Assembly: GCA_951813085.1 (NCBI GenBank)
Contig: OX638348.1
Coordinates: forward strand, 3,419,627 to 3,483,626
Direction: 5' to 3'
Source of the DNA: an uncultured Opitutaceae bacterium
GTDB taxonomy: Bacteria; Verrucomicrobiota; Verrucomicrobiia; Opitutales; Opitutaceae
DNA length: 64,000 bases
The notes below the pieces were generated by a model. It worked only from the letters and a program-made list of their open reading frames with translations, was not told where the DNA came from and searched no databases. A program made the position numbers and the translations under genes. Positions 1 to 9,596 of this stretch are shown one piece after another; the stretch's first letter is position 1, and each line of letters starts with the position of its first letter.

Positions 1-1
1 T

Positions 2-361
2 TTTGAATTCCGGCTCTTTTTCGTACTTCCCGTTAAAGTGAGATGGCTCGGCTGGCTAGCCTGGGCTGGGCTATTTCTTAGCTTTCTAGCGACCTCTTGG
101 CAAAGCAAAGTATTCATCGCCGCGAGCGTATCCAACTATTTCATATTCTTTGGCAAGGATATATTGTTCAACATCAAGTCCAAGAAGCGGCTCGCTGAAA
201 TGAAAGCGGAAAAGGCGAAGGTGGAGGCAGAGGCATTCCATACCTGTTCTGTTTGCAAGGCCACCGACAAGTCTCATCCGCAACGCGATTTTCGCTATCG
301 CGATGACACATGCATTTGTGAAGACTGCTTAAGCCAAGAGAGAGAAAGCGCTAATTCGTAG
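2..361 (+). CDS. C-terminal part of a membrane protein with a cysteine-rich tail (cut by window start)
   Basis: The frame is open from base 2, so the real start lies outside the window; a GTG at 38 is an internal candidate only. What is visible is a hydrophobic hairpin (about residues 15-45 of the visible part), then a charged helix rich in Lys, Ala and Glu. The tail has a CxxC pair, later a CxC, and a final Cys two residues on, a zinc-ribbon-like spacing. Similar tails occur on rhomboid-like membrane proteins of Planctomycetes and Verrucomicrobia, from memory; the catalytic part would be upstream and is not seen. The gene ends 11 bases before the convergent psd stop. Function is not assigned. 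Confidence 0.55.
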   Translation, partial: FEFRLFFVLPVKVRWLGWLAWAGLFLSFLATSWQSKVFIAASVSNYFIFFGKDILFNIKSKKRLAEMKAEKAKVEAEAFHTCSVCKATDKSHPQRDFRYRDDTCICEDCLSQERESANS

Positions 362-372
362 AATCGAATCTC

Positions 373-1275
373 TCAGGGGCTTGCCTTGCGCCCAAGCGCA
401 TCGCCCATTTTTGAATACACTTCTATCGATTGATTAGAATACTCGACAAGATCGCTAGAAAACGCCATGGCCCCTTTCTTGAAAAGAGTCGCCACGCACG
501 ATCCTCCGAAGGCGAAATAGCCCAGCTCATCGCCCTTAGCTAGTTCGTCGCCCATTGCTCGGATCATGTGTATTCGCCCAACGCACGTCGCTCCAATCGC
601 GACAAACGCGACTTTACCCACATCGCTTGAATCAATCAGCGACAGCGCGCGCTTGTTCTCCCAGAGATAATTCAAGCGACGCCGCAAGGCGATCGGACTC
701 ACGCTGAACAAGTCCCCTCCAATATCTCTCTGCTCTACGATGCTTCCCGATACTGGAGAATGAAATCGGTGATAGTCGACGGGGCACAAACGGGAAATCA
801 ATAGGGAGCCTTCCTCGAATTCGGAGGCCAGCGACTCGCTGCCCAGGAAGGTCTTTAGATCGAATTGCTGCCCTTTGACATAGAATCGATCTACTTGAGA
901 CAGATTGGAAATCGCTAGATGGCGGCCATCTGCTGGAAAGCTCAATGCACTTTTATCCGATTCGACAGGTCGAGCCGTAGGTTTCAGTCTTCTGTAGAAA
1001 AACTCGTTAAACGAACCGAATGAATCAGCGGCATCTTGGCACTCGTCCATATCGATTCCGTACTTTCCAATAAATGGAGCCACAAGCTTCCGGCTCTTCG
1101 GACCGTCCATTCGCCAACCGTACCAATTGCTGAATAGGGACCGTTTAACGAGAGCGTTCAAGGCAAGACGGCCCAGCGGATTTTCGTAAGTCCAACGCAA
1201 ATACGACTCTCCATAGATCACCTCGGATTCGATAGACCGAGTGTAGCGATTGTAGTATTTTATTGATTCCGCCAA
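373..1275 (-). CDS. psd: phosphatidylserine decarboxylase
   Basis: Makes phosphatidylethanolamine from phosphatidylserine at the inner membrane. The 300-residue proenzyme has the expected self-cleavage site GGS at residues 257-259 near the C-terminus; Ser259 should become the pyruvoyl group of the small alpha chain. An upstream PADGR (Asp116) and a DYHRFHSP stretch (about 167-174) match the Asp and His that drive autoprocessing in the family. The variant is GGSCV where many homologues have a Thr or Ser after the Ser. The start at 1275 gives full family length. It is the last gene of a minus-strand run lptF/G-asnS-psd, 15 bases after asnS. No pssA is in the window. Confidence 0.93.
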   Translation of the reverse strand: MAESIKYYNRYTRSIESEVIYGESYLRWTYENPLGRLALNALVKRSLFSNWYGWRMDGPKSRKLVAPFIGKYGIDMDECQDAADSFGSFNEFFYRRLKPTARPVESDKSALSFPADGRHLAISNLSQVDRFYVKGQQFDLKTFLGSESLASEFEEGSLLISRLCPVDYHRFHSPVSGSIVEQRDIGGDLFSVSPIALRRRLNYLWENKRALSLIDSSDVGKVAFVAIGATCVGRIHMIRAMGDELAKGDELGYFAFGGSCVATLFKKGAMAFSSDLVEYSNQSIEVYSKMGDALGRKASP

Positions 1276-1290
1276 TGTACCGACGCGTTA

Positions 1291-2676
1291 TCAGATCGTT
1301 CCCGGTGTCCGGGCAAATGGAATCACGTCCCTAATGTTTCCAACTCCTGTCACGAACATGAGCAATCGCTCGAAACCCAACCCGAATCCGGCATGCGGCA
1401 CCGTCCCAAAGCGCCTTAGGTCGAGGTACCAGCTGTAGTCGACCTCGCTTACCCCATGCGCCTTCATGTTCTCCTGCAGGATCTTAAGACGCTCCTCGCG
1501 CTGGGACCCTCCGACGATTTCGCCAATTCCAGGCACCAGCACATCCATAGCCGCAACCGTCTTCCCATCATCATTCACGCGCATGTAGAAGGGCTTAATG
1601 TCCTTTGGATAGTCGTATACCGTTACTGGGCTCTTGAAATGCTCCTCTGTCAAATAGCGCTCGTGCTCTGACTGCAAATTCGCCCCCCACTCAACGGGGT
1701 ACTCCCATTTCTTGCCGGATCCTAACAGTATTTCAACGGCCTCAGTGTATGATACACGACTAAACGGCCGCTCAACGACGAATCTCAAACGCTTCTCCAA
1801 CTCCTTGTCGACGAAGTTGAAAAACAATTCCAAATCGTCTTTGCATGTATCCAAAACATCCTCGATCACGCTCTTCACAAATTCTTCAGCCCAATCCATA
1901 TCTTGCTGCAGATCGCAGAATGCGATCTCGGGCTCGACCATCCAAAATTCGCTGGCGTGCCTGGGTGTATTTGAGTTTTCCGCACGGAATGTAGGTCCAA
2001 ACGTATAAATTTTCCCAAGCGCCGTCGCAAACGCTTCACCTTCAAGCTGACCACTCACTGTCAAATAGGTAGGCTGGGAAAAGAAGTCCTTGGAAAAATC
2101 GATCGCGCCTTCCTCCGAGCGAGGTGGCTGATCCATATCCAATGCTGTGACCTTGAAAAGATCTCCCGCGCCCTCGCAATCGCTCGCTGTAATGATAGGC
2201 GTATTCACATAATGGAACCCTCGTTCCTGAAAAAAGCTATGTACCGCAAACGAGAGTCGGCTACGCACTCTGAACACGGCTCCAAACAGATTCGCTCGCG
2301 GTCTCAGGTGAGCTATCTCTCTAAGAAATTCGAGAGAATGACGCTTTTTTTGCAGCGGAAAGGTTTCACAGGAATCCCCGATGAGCGAGATCGTTTTCGC
2401 TTGAGCCTCCCACTTCTGCCCCTTGCCTTGAGAAGCGACCAGTTCGCCTCTAACAGATACCGATGCACCTGTCCCGACGGCTTTCAGGTCATCGTATCCT
2501 TCAGTCTCGCGAGTCACCACAATTTGAATATTCTTTAGGCACGAGCCATCGTTTAGCTCGAGAAAGAAAAAATCCTTGGAATCCCTGCGCGTGCGTACCC
2601 ACCCTTGAATAAGCACGTCAGACTGTTCCGAGTCGCTATTCAGCAACGCGTCAATTTCCGTCCGTTTCATTGTCAT
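1291..2676 (-). CDS. asnS: asparaginyl-tRNA synthetase
   Basis: Charges tRNA-Asn directly with asparagine. The 461-residue protein has an N-terminal OB-fold anticodon-binding domain (about 20-100, with the [12 protein letters not shown] stretch) followed by the class II catalytic core. Motif 2 is visible as [15 protein letters not shown] (about 229-243) and motif 3 as [10 protein letters not shown] (about 431-440). The Asn-type rather than Asp-type assignment follows from the overall length of about 460 and the absence of the bacterial AspRS insertion domain. It sits 41 bases downstream of the lptF/G-type gene and 15 bases upstream of psd, so the three are probably cotranscribed. Reading frame intact. 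Confidence 0.96.
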   Translation of the reverse strand: MTMKRTEIDALLNSDSEQSDVLIQGWVRTRRDSKDFFFLELNDGSCLKNIQIVVTRETEGYDDLKAVGTGASVSVRGELVASQGKGQKWEAQAKTISLIGDSCETFPLQKKRHSLEFLREIAHLRPRANLFGAVFRVRSRLSFAVHSFFQERGFHYVNTPIITASDCEGAGDLFKVTALDMDQPPRSEEGAIDFSKDFFSQPTYLTVSGQLEGEAFATALGKIYTFGPTFRAENSNTPRHASEFWMVEPEIAFCDLQQDMDWAEEFVKSVIEDVLDTCKDDLELFFNFVDKELEKRLRFVVERPFSRVSYTEAVEILLGSGKKWEYPVEWGANLQSEHERYLTEEHFKSPVTVYDYPKDIKPFYMRVNDDGKTVAAMDVLVPGIGEIVGGSQREERLKILQENMKAHGVSEVDYSWYLDLRRFGTVPHAGFGLGFERLLMFVTGVGNIRDVIPFARTPGTI

Positions 2677-2717
2677 AAGGCGATTTCCCTACAAAATTGG
2701 GCGTAAATCAAACTCAT

Positions 2718-3833
2718 TTAGCGTACCCGCCTTACCAGTACATAGGTAAGCAATATCATAAATACATTAGGGGCCCAGGCTGCAATTTCCGGCGACAGAA
2801 CCTGCTGCTTTCCGAGAGAGTTCAATACGCTCGTCATTATATAATAGCCGAAGAACAAAGCGATGGATTTCGATACGCCTACCGCAGGATTCACGCGAAC
2901 CCCCGACACCGCGAACGGTATCGCCAGCCCTGTAACGATGAGACAGCTTGCAGCACCAGCCATCAATGCCTGTATCCGCAATCGGTAGTCGAGCACCTTG
3001 GGGTTCTCGTCCATCGAGAAGTTGTCTGTAATCGCCTTCAGCTCTAAAAAGGAAAGGTCTTTCGGACGTTCGCCAAAAAGCAGCATCAGATTCGGGTCAT
3101 CGTTGATGTCTTCGGTCTCTAGCTTATCGAAGGGAAGGGTCCTGACGAGCTCGCCGTCTTCCGCAGCGTATTGGCTATCCCTACCTTCCAGAAATATCCA
3201 ATGCCCATCGTATTCGCTGAAATAGCCCGTTTCAGCGGATATGCGTCGAATCTCGTGACGTTCTTCATCCATCAGAGAGAGCGTCACCCCAAATCCCATC
3301 TGCTTGTATTCGCTAAACCGGTTGATGAACCACATCCGGTTTTCCTTCCGATTGTCGAATGCGAGATTATAGACAAGCCCCACCTTTTCCGATCCCACGG
3401 TTTCAGCCGTCCGGTTCCATTCCAGAGTGTCCATGAGCTTTCGCGAAGACTCTACTGACCAGGGAATCAAGCTCGCGTTCAGGTACCAAAGACCCACCGA
3501 AAGCCCCAGACCCGCGAACCAGAGAGTACGCGTAATCCGAGAAACGCTCATCCCTGCCGTACGGAAGGCGAGAAACTCGTTGTTGCGATGCAGCAGTCCG
3601 AGCGCGTACAAAATGGATACTAGGATCGCAGCTGGGAGGCAGAGCCTAAGAAAGCTGGGGGAAAGGACCAGGTAATAAAAAACGATCTGCCCGAGTTCCG
3701 CATCGTAGAAGAGCAGGTCCGTAAAGCTATCTTGAACCTCCACGATCAACTGCAATCCAAACATCGCGCCCAGAACCAATGAGAAGATCTTGAGCCACTC
3801 GAATAAGACGTATCTGTCGACGACCGGAAACAT
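2718..3833 (-). CDS. LptF/LptG-family permease of the LPS export machine
   Basis: One of the two membrane subunits of the LptB2FG ABC transporter that pulls lipopolysaccharide out of the inner membrane. The 371-residue protein has the family layout: membrane helices at the N-terminus (first about residues 10-30, then near 45-75 and 95-115), a soluble beta-rich periplasmic middle (about 130-280), and three helices at the C-terminus ending in VLVRRVR. No partner permease or lptB lies next to it, so whether it is LptF or LptG cannot be told from the sequence. It heads a minus-strand run with asnS and psd and is divergent from the symporter at 3950. Confidence 0.85.
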   Translation of the reverse strand: MFPVVDRYVLFEWLKIFSLVLGAMFGLQLIVEVQDSFTDLLFYDAELGQIVFYYLVLSPSFLRLCLPAAILVSILYALGLLHRNNEFLAFRTAGMSVSRITRTLWFAGLGLSVGLWYLNASLIPWSVESSRKLMDTLEWNRTAETVGSEKVGLVYNLAFDNRKENRMWFINRFSEYKQMGFGVTLSLMDEERHEIRRISAETGYFSEYDGHWIFLEGRDSQYAAEDGELVRTLPFDKLETEDINDDPNLMLLFGERPKDLSFLELKAITDNFSMDENPKVLDYRLRIQALMAGAASCLIVTGLAIPFAVSGVRVNPAVGVSKSIALFFGYYIMTSVLNSLGKQQVLSPEIAAWAPNVFMILLTYVLVRRVR

Positions 3834-3949
3834 GAAACTAATTAGGGCGATAAAGAGTGTTCACGACACCGAAGTCCAGCGTCATGTGCCCTACCGATAC
3901 CCAATCTTTTTACTTGCTATCGATTCGAGCATCCCTAGAATCCAGATAT

Positions 3950-5677
3950 ATGAGTTTCTCCATCCCCAAGGAGTCCTGGAATTCGCGCATCGGAATCATT
4001 CTGGCAGTATCCGGAAGCGCGGTCGGTCTTGGCAACTTCCTTCGATTTCCCGGATTGGCGGCTAAGCATGGCGGCGGCGCATTCATGCTGGCCTACTTCA
4101 TCTCCTTCCTGATCATTGGCTTATCCATTTGCTGGGCCGAATGGGCAATGGGACGGGCAGGTGGTCAAAAGGGCTACAACTCGAGCCCGGGAATAATTGG
4201 CGCTCTGACCAATAGGCCGCAATTCAAGTACTTCGGAGTGCTTGGTGTCCTTATTCCGGTCATGATCTACATGTATTATGTGTATATTGAAGCGTGGTGC
4301 CTTGGCTATTCAGTCAACTTCTTGACAGGAAACCTAGATTTTGCATCTGGAGAGGAAGCGAGCGCGTTTTTCGGCAGCTTCGTGGGAATTAGGCACAACG
4401 GCGCTGCCTTCGGATTTGGTATTCAGCAAGTGGGCTTCTTTTTGGTCGCGGTGTTCATCCTCAATTTCTTCCTCATTTACCGAGGCTTGTCTCGTGGCAT
4501 CGAGCTATTCTGCAAGTACGCCATGCCCGCTTTGATCCTGCTCGCAATCGTGGTCCTCATCCGCGTTCTCACGTTAGGGACTCCGGATCCTTCCAATCCC
4601 GACCTGAATGTATCGAACGGATTGGGCTACATGTGGAATCCTGTTAAGGTTATCGTCGAGGAGCAAGCGAGCGACGGGACTTGGGCAAAGCTCGACGAAA
4701 TCGTAGGCGAAAGCGCCATCGCGGCCGCGGAAGCGCGGACCACAAGCGAAGCCGGTCTCAGAGTGCGTGAAGTATCGCTCGGCGAGCAACTGACTAATTT
4801 TCAGCTTTGGCTGGATGCCGCAGGCCAGATTTTCTTTTCCTTAAGCATTGGATTTGGCGTCATCATCAATTACTCGAGCTACCTCAAGCGAAAGGACGAC
4901 GTCGTACTCAGCGGATTGGCAGCCACTTCGGCCAACGAATTTTGCGAGGTCGGGCTGGGCGGTCTCATCACCGTCCCTGCAGCCTTCACATTTCTCGGCA
5001 TAGCGGGCGCCACCGGCTCAACGCTTGGGCTCGGCTTCAACGCGCTCCCCATGGTATTCGCCTCCATGCCGGCAGGGCAGCTATTTGGCTTCGTGTTCTT
5101 TTTCCTCCTGTTTCTAGCGGCGGTAACGAGCTCGCTCTCCATGCTCCAGCCCGGAATCGCGTTCCTGGAGGAAGCTATGGAAGTAGACCGAAAGCGATCC
5201 GTAACGGTACTCGGACTGATCACCGCTGTCGGGAGCGGTTTCGTGGTCTACTTCAGCAAGGACCTCAAGGCCTTGGATACGATCGATTTCTGGATCGGAA
5301 CGTTTCTCATCTTTATCTTGGCGACCATACAGATTATCCTCTTTGGCTGGGTCATTGGGATAAAGCGTGGCCTTTCCATGGCTAATGAGGGCGCCTCGTT
5401 CCCGGTACCCAAGATCTATGGGGGGATCATGAAATACGTTACGCCTCTATTCTTGCTGGTAATTTTTGCCCTCTGGACGACTCAAAACGTGTTTGGATAC
5501 AACATCCTCACAGGTCAGCACGAATACTCCGCGTATGTGAAGGATCTCTTTATCGAACCGAACAATGTTGCCCGATTCAGCGTCCTGCTCATACTTATCG
5601 TCACCGCATTTATCACGATTCTAACGGCGATCGCGCCGAAATTCAAGTACGCCAACAAGGAGGAGTCCCAGTCATGA
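3950..5677 (+). CDS. sodium:neurotransmitter symporter family (NSS/SNF) transporter
   Basis: Sodium-coupled uptake of an amino acid or related amine across the inner membrane. About 575 residues. The start at 3950 puts the conserved first helix right at the N-terminus (RIGIILAVSGSAVGLGNFLRFP holds the unwound sodium and substrate site); an upstream ATG at 3857 would add 31 residues without family similarity. About a dozen membrane helices follow, with a longer loop of about 50 charged residues near 235-290. Overlaps by four bases (ATGA) with a 48-residue membrane gene that looks like a MetS-type small subunit, which suggests a two-protein carrier for methionine, alanine or similar. Substrate is inferred, not shown. 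Confidence 0.92.
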   Translation: MSFSIPKESWNSRIGIILAVSGSAVGLGNFLRFPGLAAKHGGGAFMLAYFISFLIIGLSICWAEWAMGRAGGQKGYNSSPGIIGALTNRPQFKYFGVLGVLIPVMIYMYYVYIEAWCLGYSVNFLTGNLDFASGEEASAFFGSFVGIRHNGAAFGFGIQQVGFFLVAVFILNFFLIYRGLSRGIELFCKYAMPALILLAIVVLIRVLTLGTPDPSNPDLNVSNGLGYMWNPVKVIVEEQASDGTWAKLDEIVGESAIAAAEARTTSEAGLRVREVSLGEQLTNFQLWLDAAGQIFFSLSIGFGVIINYSSYLKRKDDVVLSGLAATSANEFCEVGLGGLITVPAAFTFLGIAGATGSTLGLGFNALPMVFASMPAGQLFGFVFFFLLFLAAVTSSLSMLQPGIAFLEEAMEVDRKRSVTVLGLITAVGSGFVVYFSKDLKALDTIDFWIGTFLIFILATIQIILFGWVIGIKRGLSMANEGASFPVPKIYGGIMKYVTPLFLLVIFALWTTQNVFGYNILTGQHEYSAYVKDLFIEPNNVARFSVLLILIVTAFITILTAIAPKFKYANKEESQS

Positions 5678-5820
5678 CATTAGGTGGATGGATAATTATG
5701 CTCGTGTCAGTCGGCTCGGTCAGCGGGCTATTCATCTGGTGCGTTTGCAAAGTGCTCACAACGCCCTCCGAGCAAGAGAGCATTCACGGATTCGAGATCG
5801 AAACTCCAGATACGAAATAG
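5674..5820 (+). CDS. MetS-like small subunit of the NSS transporter (48 aa)
   Basis: A 48-codon reading frame starting inside the stop codon of the symporter (ATGA overlap), too short for usual ORF cut-offs. It begins MTLGGWIIMLVSVGSVSGLF, forms a single membrane helix to about residue 29, then has a short acidic tail with TPSEQES and ends TPDTK. This arrangement matches the small single-helix MetS partner known for the MetP/MetS methionine and alanine carrier of Corynebacterium; that parallel is from family knowledge. Translational coupling to the carrier gene supports a stoichiometric partner. Sequence identity with known MetS proteins could not be tested. Confidence 0.75.
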   Translation: MTLGGWIIMLVSVGSVSGLFIWCVCKVLTTPSEQESIHGFEIETPDTK

Positions 5821-5973
5821 TTCCGTCGATCGGGAGCCGTAGCGCCCGGCTTCCGAAAGTCGATCGCGCTTCCGATTTCATATCGCGCTCGCGCAGTGCA
5901 GTGCCTTCACGACCACTTAAGTTGAAATACGTAGACGCCGATTATTATCCTGCAACTTGGCTCCCATCTGAAA

Positions 5974-6974
5974 TTGCCATTCGAGGATACTAATGAATCT
6001 GGAAAACCCGCCCCAAGATCGAAAACCGCCTCCCATCGCGGCTTGCTTAAAGCAGGCGGGAACGAAGTGGAAATCTTCGGGTTTCAGATTGCAGGGCAGA
6101 GCTATGGTGTAAATGTCGAGAAGGTCAATCAGCTCATTCAGAGGAATCAGCTCAAGATCACGCGAGCGGACTTACCTTCCAAAGGAGTAATCGGTTCCCT
6201 CACCTACCGTGGCAAGCCCATCGCCACAATCGATCTCAGGCGTATTCTGAAGATCGACGGCGCTCCGGTTGATCCAGACCGCGAATTGATGCTCGTGACC
6301 CAGTTCAATGGCCAATCGATCGCTTTCGCCGTCGATGGCGCAGAACGGATCCATCGCGTCTCCTGGGAACAATTCGAACCTGTCGCTACCTATGCGGGCA
6401 ACGCCAATTCATTCATAAACGGCATCGTAAAGATCGAGGAGAAGCTCGTGCTTATGCTCGATCTGGAATTCATTTTGACCGAGATCAACCCCCAATTCGC
6501 GACGAGCGTGGATCCCGAGCAAATCAAGCGAATAGAGCAGGCCTACAAACCATTCTCGGAACTGAAAATACTTATCGCCGAGGATTCAGCCATGATTCGA
6601 CGGCTGCTCTCAGAACAGCTACAGAAGGCAGGCATCACCCGGCTGACCACGGCCAATGATGGACGGTCCGCCTTGGACCTGGTATCACAGGCGCTTTCCA
6701 GCTCGATGGAGACGGGACAGCCATTCACGGACTACTACGATCTTGTTCTCACCGATATTGAGATGCCGATCATGGATGGGCTGACCTTTTGCAAGCAGAT
6801 CAAATCCGAATTGAAAATTGACGTTCCGGTCATCGTCTTCTCATCAATGATCAGATGATCGAAAGATGCAAAGCGGTCGGGGCGGACGATTGGGGAGCCA
6901 AGCCACGGATCGAGATCGTCGTCGACATGATCGAGCCATTGGTATCGAAGCGAGTTCTCGTTCACCAGAGCTAG
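5974..6974 (+). pseudogene. CheV-type chemotaxis protein (CheW domain + receiver), frameshifted near the end
   Basis: CheW-like coupling domain (about residues 30-165, with EIFGFQIAGQSYGVNVEKVNQL) fused to a response-regulator receiver (about 190-end, with LIAEDSAM and DLVLTDIEMPIMDG holding the phosphorylated Asp). In its family such proteins link receptors to CheA and tune signalling. The frame stops at 6858 after VIVFSSMIR, yet the expected rest (NDQMIERCKAVGADDWGAKP and on to VHQS) continues in another frame to a TAG at 6972, so there is an indel near 6846. The start is also doubtful: the long frame opens with TTG at 5974, while an ATG at 5993 opens a different frame whose first codons look natural. 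No other chemotaxis gene is in the window. Confidence 0.8.
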
Positions 6975-7139
6975 CGGTTCTTCGACCGCTGACGGACCAG
7001 CATTATTGCTCTGGCCCTAGAGACCACGCGCTCTAGCCATGCACTATCCATCCTCTTCTAGAAAATTGATCTTGAAGCGACGCAAGAGGCGCTTAACGGA
7101 TCTAAGGTTTCGATTTTAGAAACAGAATATACTAGAAGC

Positions 7140-8990
7140 ATGAGCACACCTAACGTAGAAAAACACGAGTTTCAGGCTGAGATTAAGCAGCTACTGGATA
7201 TCGTCATCCACTCGCTCTACACCGAAAAAGAGATCTTCGTGCGCGAGCTCATTTCCAATGGCTCCGACGCTCTTGAAAAGCTGCGTCACTTAAAAATTAC
7301 GGAGAAAGAAATTTTCGACAGCGATCTCGATCTCGAAATAAAGATCAGTTCGGACGATACGGCCAATACCATCACCATCCAGGATTTCGGCATCGGGATG
7401 ACCAAGGACGAGCTGGTGAAAAGCCTCGGGACGATCGCCCACTCCGGATCCAAGCAATTCCTCGAAGCGCTTAAGGAGGGCGGCGAGAAAAACGACAATC
7501 TGATCGGCCAATTCGGGGTCGGATTCTACTCGGCATTCATGGTTGCGGATGAAGTGAAAGTCTACTCTCGCTTCTGGAAAGAGGATGAGCCCGGCCACGT
7601 ATGGACTAGTTCTGGCGCGGGCAGCTACGAAGTGGAAGAGGTGGAAGGCCAGCGGCGCGGAACCAAAATCGTTATTTCCTTGAAGGAGGATTCGAAAGAC
7701 TTCGCCAAAGAATCGACGATTAAGGAAATCATCAAACGCTACTCTAGCTTCGTCCAGTTCCCAATCAAGCTGAACGGGGAAAAGACCAATACGATCGACG
7801 CCCTTTGGCTCCGCAGCAAATCGGAGATAACGGACGAGGAATACACCGAGTTCTACAAGTTCCAAGCCAACGCTTGGGATGAGCCACGGTATCGTCTCCA
7901 TTTCAGCGCAGACGCGCCTCTAGCAATAAACGCCCTGCTCTTTGTACCCAACGAAAACCCCGAGCGGGCTGGGCTTGGGCGCATTGATCCCGCAGTTGCT
8001 CTCTACTGCCGCAAGGTACTGATCGATTCGAAGCCTGATGAACTGCTACCGGAATGGATGCGGTTCGCGAAAGGCGTCGTAGACAGCGAAGACCTGCCCT
8101 TAAATATTTCTCGCGAAACCATGCAGGATCGATCCTTGATCCAAAAGCTAGGACGCGTCATCACCAAGCGATTTCTCAAGTTCCTGGGTGAAGAGGCCAA
8201 AAAGCGACCCGATCAGTATCAGGAATTCTTCGACAAATTCGGGTTCTTCCTCAAAGAGGGTGTCGCGATCGATATGACCTACAAGGAGGAACTCTCAAAG
8301 CTTCTCTATTTCGAATCTTCTGCGCAGGAGAAAGGCAAGAAAACCTCTCTCGCCGACTACGTCTCGCGCATGAAGGAAGAGCAAAAAGAAATTTACTATA
8401 TCACCGGACAGAATCGAGAGTCGATTGAAAGCGGACCTTACTTGGAAGGATTCAAAGCGCGCGGCCTAGAGGTTCTCTTCCTTTACGAGCCAGTCGATGA
8501 ATATGTCATGTCCAATCTGCGTGAATACGACGAGAAGACTCTCGTTTCGGCGGATCAAGGCGATATTAAGCTGGATGAAACCCCTCAGTCCAGCGACGAG
8601 AAAAGCCTCAGCGAAGATGAGAGCAAGGGGCTATGCGAATGGCTTAAGGAAACGATCGGCGAACGCGTCAAAGAAGTGAAAGTCTCAGATCGGCTTGTCG
8701 ATAGCCCCGCGATGGCGCTTTCGCCAGACGCGATGTCATCGCAAATGCGCAGAATGATGCGTCAAATGGGACAAGACTCCGCCATGCCGACGGAAGTACT
8801 TTTCGAGATCAATCCACGGCACGCGCTAATGATCAACCTCTATAAGCAACGTGAATCCAACGCGGATCTCGCTAAACTGATCGCCTTGCAGGCATTCGAC
8901 AACTCTATGATCGCAGCGGGACTTCTAGAAGACCCCAAGGACATGGTCACTCGAATGTACGAGATCCTATCTCAAGCATCCGAGTCCTAG
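7140..8990 (+). CDS. htpG: molecular chaperone HtpG (Hsp90 family)
   Basis: ATP-dependent dimeric chaperone in the cytoplasm. The 616-residue protein starts with the GHKL ATPase domain: ELISNGSDALEKLR (with the catalytic Glu and the Mg-binding Asn), DFGIGMTKDEL, GTIAHSGSKQFLE and the lid glycine motif GQFGVGFYSAFMV. The middle domain carries RETMQDR with the Arg that contacts ATP, and the C-terminal dimerisation domain ends near residue 610. Length and order are standard and there is no damage. The 165-base leader contains CTTGAAG at 7071-7077, which resembles a heat-shock -35 box, but no convincing matching -10 was found. Transcribed convergently with the gene at 9029. Confidence 0.97.
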   Translation: MSTPNVEKHEFQAEIKQLLDIVIHSLYTEKEIFVRELISNGSDALEKLRHLKITEKEIFDSDLDLEIKISSDDTANTITIQDFGIGMTKDELVKSLGTIAHSGSKQFLEALKEGGEKNDNLIGQFGVGFYSAFMVADEVKVYSRFWKEDEPGHVWTSSGAGSYEVEEVEGQRRGTKIVISLKEDSKDFAKESTIKEIIKRYSSFVQFPIKLNGEKTNTIDALWLRSKSEITDEEYTEFYKFQANAWDEPRYRLHFSADAPLAINALLFVPNENPERAGLGRIDPAVALYCRKVLIDSKPDELLPEWMRFAKGVVDSEDLPLNISRETMQDRSLIQKLGRVITKRFLKFLGEEAKKRPDQYQEFFDKFGFFLKEGVAIDMTYKEELSKLLYFESSAQEKGKKTSLADYVSRMKEEQKEIYYITGQNRESIESGPYLEGFKARGLEVLFLYEPVDEYVMSNLREYDEKTLVSADQGDIKLDETPQSSDEKSLSEDESKGLCEWLKETIGERVKEVKVSDRLVDSPAMALSPDAMSSQMRRMMRQMGQDSAMPTEVLFEINPRHALMINLYKQRESNADLAKLIALQAFDNSMIAAGLLEDPKDMVTRMYEILSQASES

Positions 8991-9028
8991 AGCGTAAGCT
9001 TCCAGCTAAAGCCCACTAGCTATCGACG

Positions 9029-9544
9029 CTATTGGGCGACCTTTCCTTTCTTGAAGATCGATGACGCCAGGGCGCCACCCATTGCTCCGCCTATACCTGA
9101 TGTCAGGATCACCGTGAATACTTGCTGGATCACAACGCCTATTCCCAATGACTGCTCTTTGAGCAATTCGATCGACTCCAACAATTGATCTCGTTGCGAT
9201 TCAGGCGCCGATTCTGCGAGATCAGCGAGAAAATTGACGTACCAATCTAGACCAATTCGGTAATCAATTCCCAACCAGAGGAGATCGTACAATAAGGTGG
9301 ATGCTCCAAACCCGCAGAGACAGGCCAGAATCGCTATTTTCATAGCGTACTTTAAATCAAGCTTTACGCCGTACTTGAATATATACCGAGAGGTGGCGAC
9401 AAACCCGCCAATCGCAAGCGGCATGCAGCAGAGCGCGTAGCTCATAGGAAAAAGCGTCAGGGCAAACGCGACGATCCCACCTGTTATCAATGCAGGTTTG
9501 GCCGGGCACGCATCTAGATCTACAATTTCAGAATCATCGGTCAT
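9029..9544 (-). CDS. uncharacterised membrane protein (171 aa)
   Basis: Not recognised. A short acidic N-terminus is followed by hydrophobic segments at about residues 18-52, 66-92 and 134-162, with a soluble, acidic loop of about 35 residues between the last two. The last segment is glycine- and alanine-rich (SGIGGAMGGALAS) and ends in a basic tail (KKGKVAQ), which suggests an inner-membrane protein with a cytoplasmic C-terminus. It is the last gene of a minus-strand run miaA - DUF2085 protein - this gene, 52 bases from its neighbour. Coding character is supported by the clean hydrophobic pattern. Confidence 0.6.
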   Translation of the reverse strand: MTDDSEIVDLDACPAKPALITGGIVAFALTLFPMSYALCCMPLAIGGFVATSRYIFKYGVKLDLKYAMKIAILACLCGFGASTLLYDLLWLGIDYRIGLDWYVNFLADLAESAPESQRDQLLESIELLKEQSLGIGVVIQQVFTVILTSGIGGAMGGALASSIFKKGKVAQ

Positions 9545-9596
9545 ATCGAAATCATTGACGCGACGAGTTTAGGAGCAAGCGATTTGATTCTATTCC

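Noticed and set aside
4807-5385. 192-codon open frame inside the NSS transporter
   Set aside because: It lies wholly within a clear transporter gene in another frame and is rich in Arg, His and Gly without any motif; a shadow frame.
7071-7100. Heat-shock sigma32-type promoter before htpG
   Set aside because: CTTGAAG fits a -35 box, but no CCCCAT-like -10 is found at the right distance.
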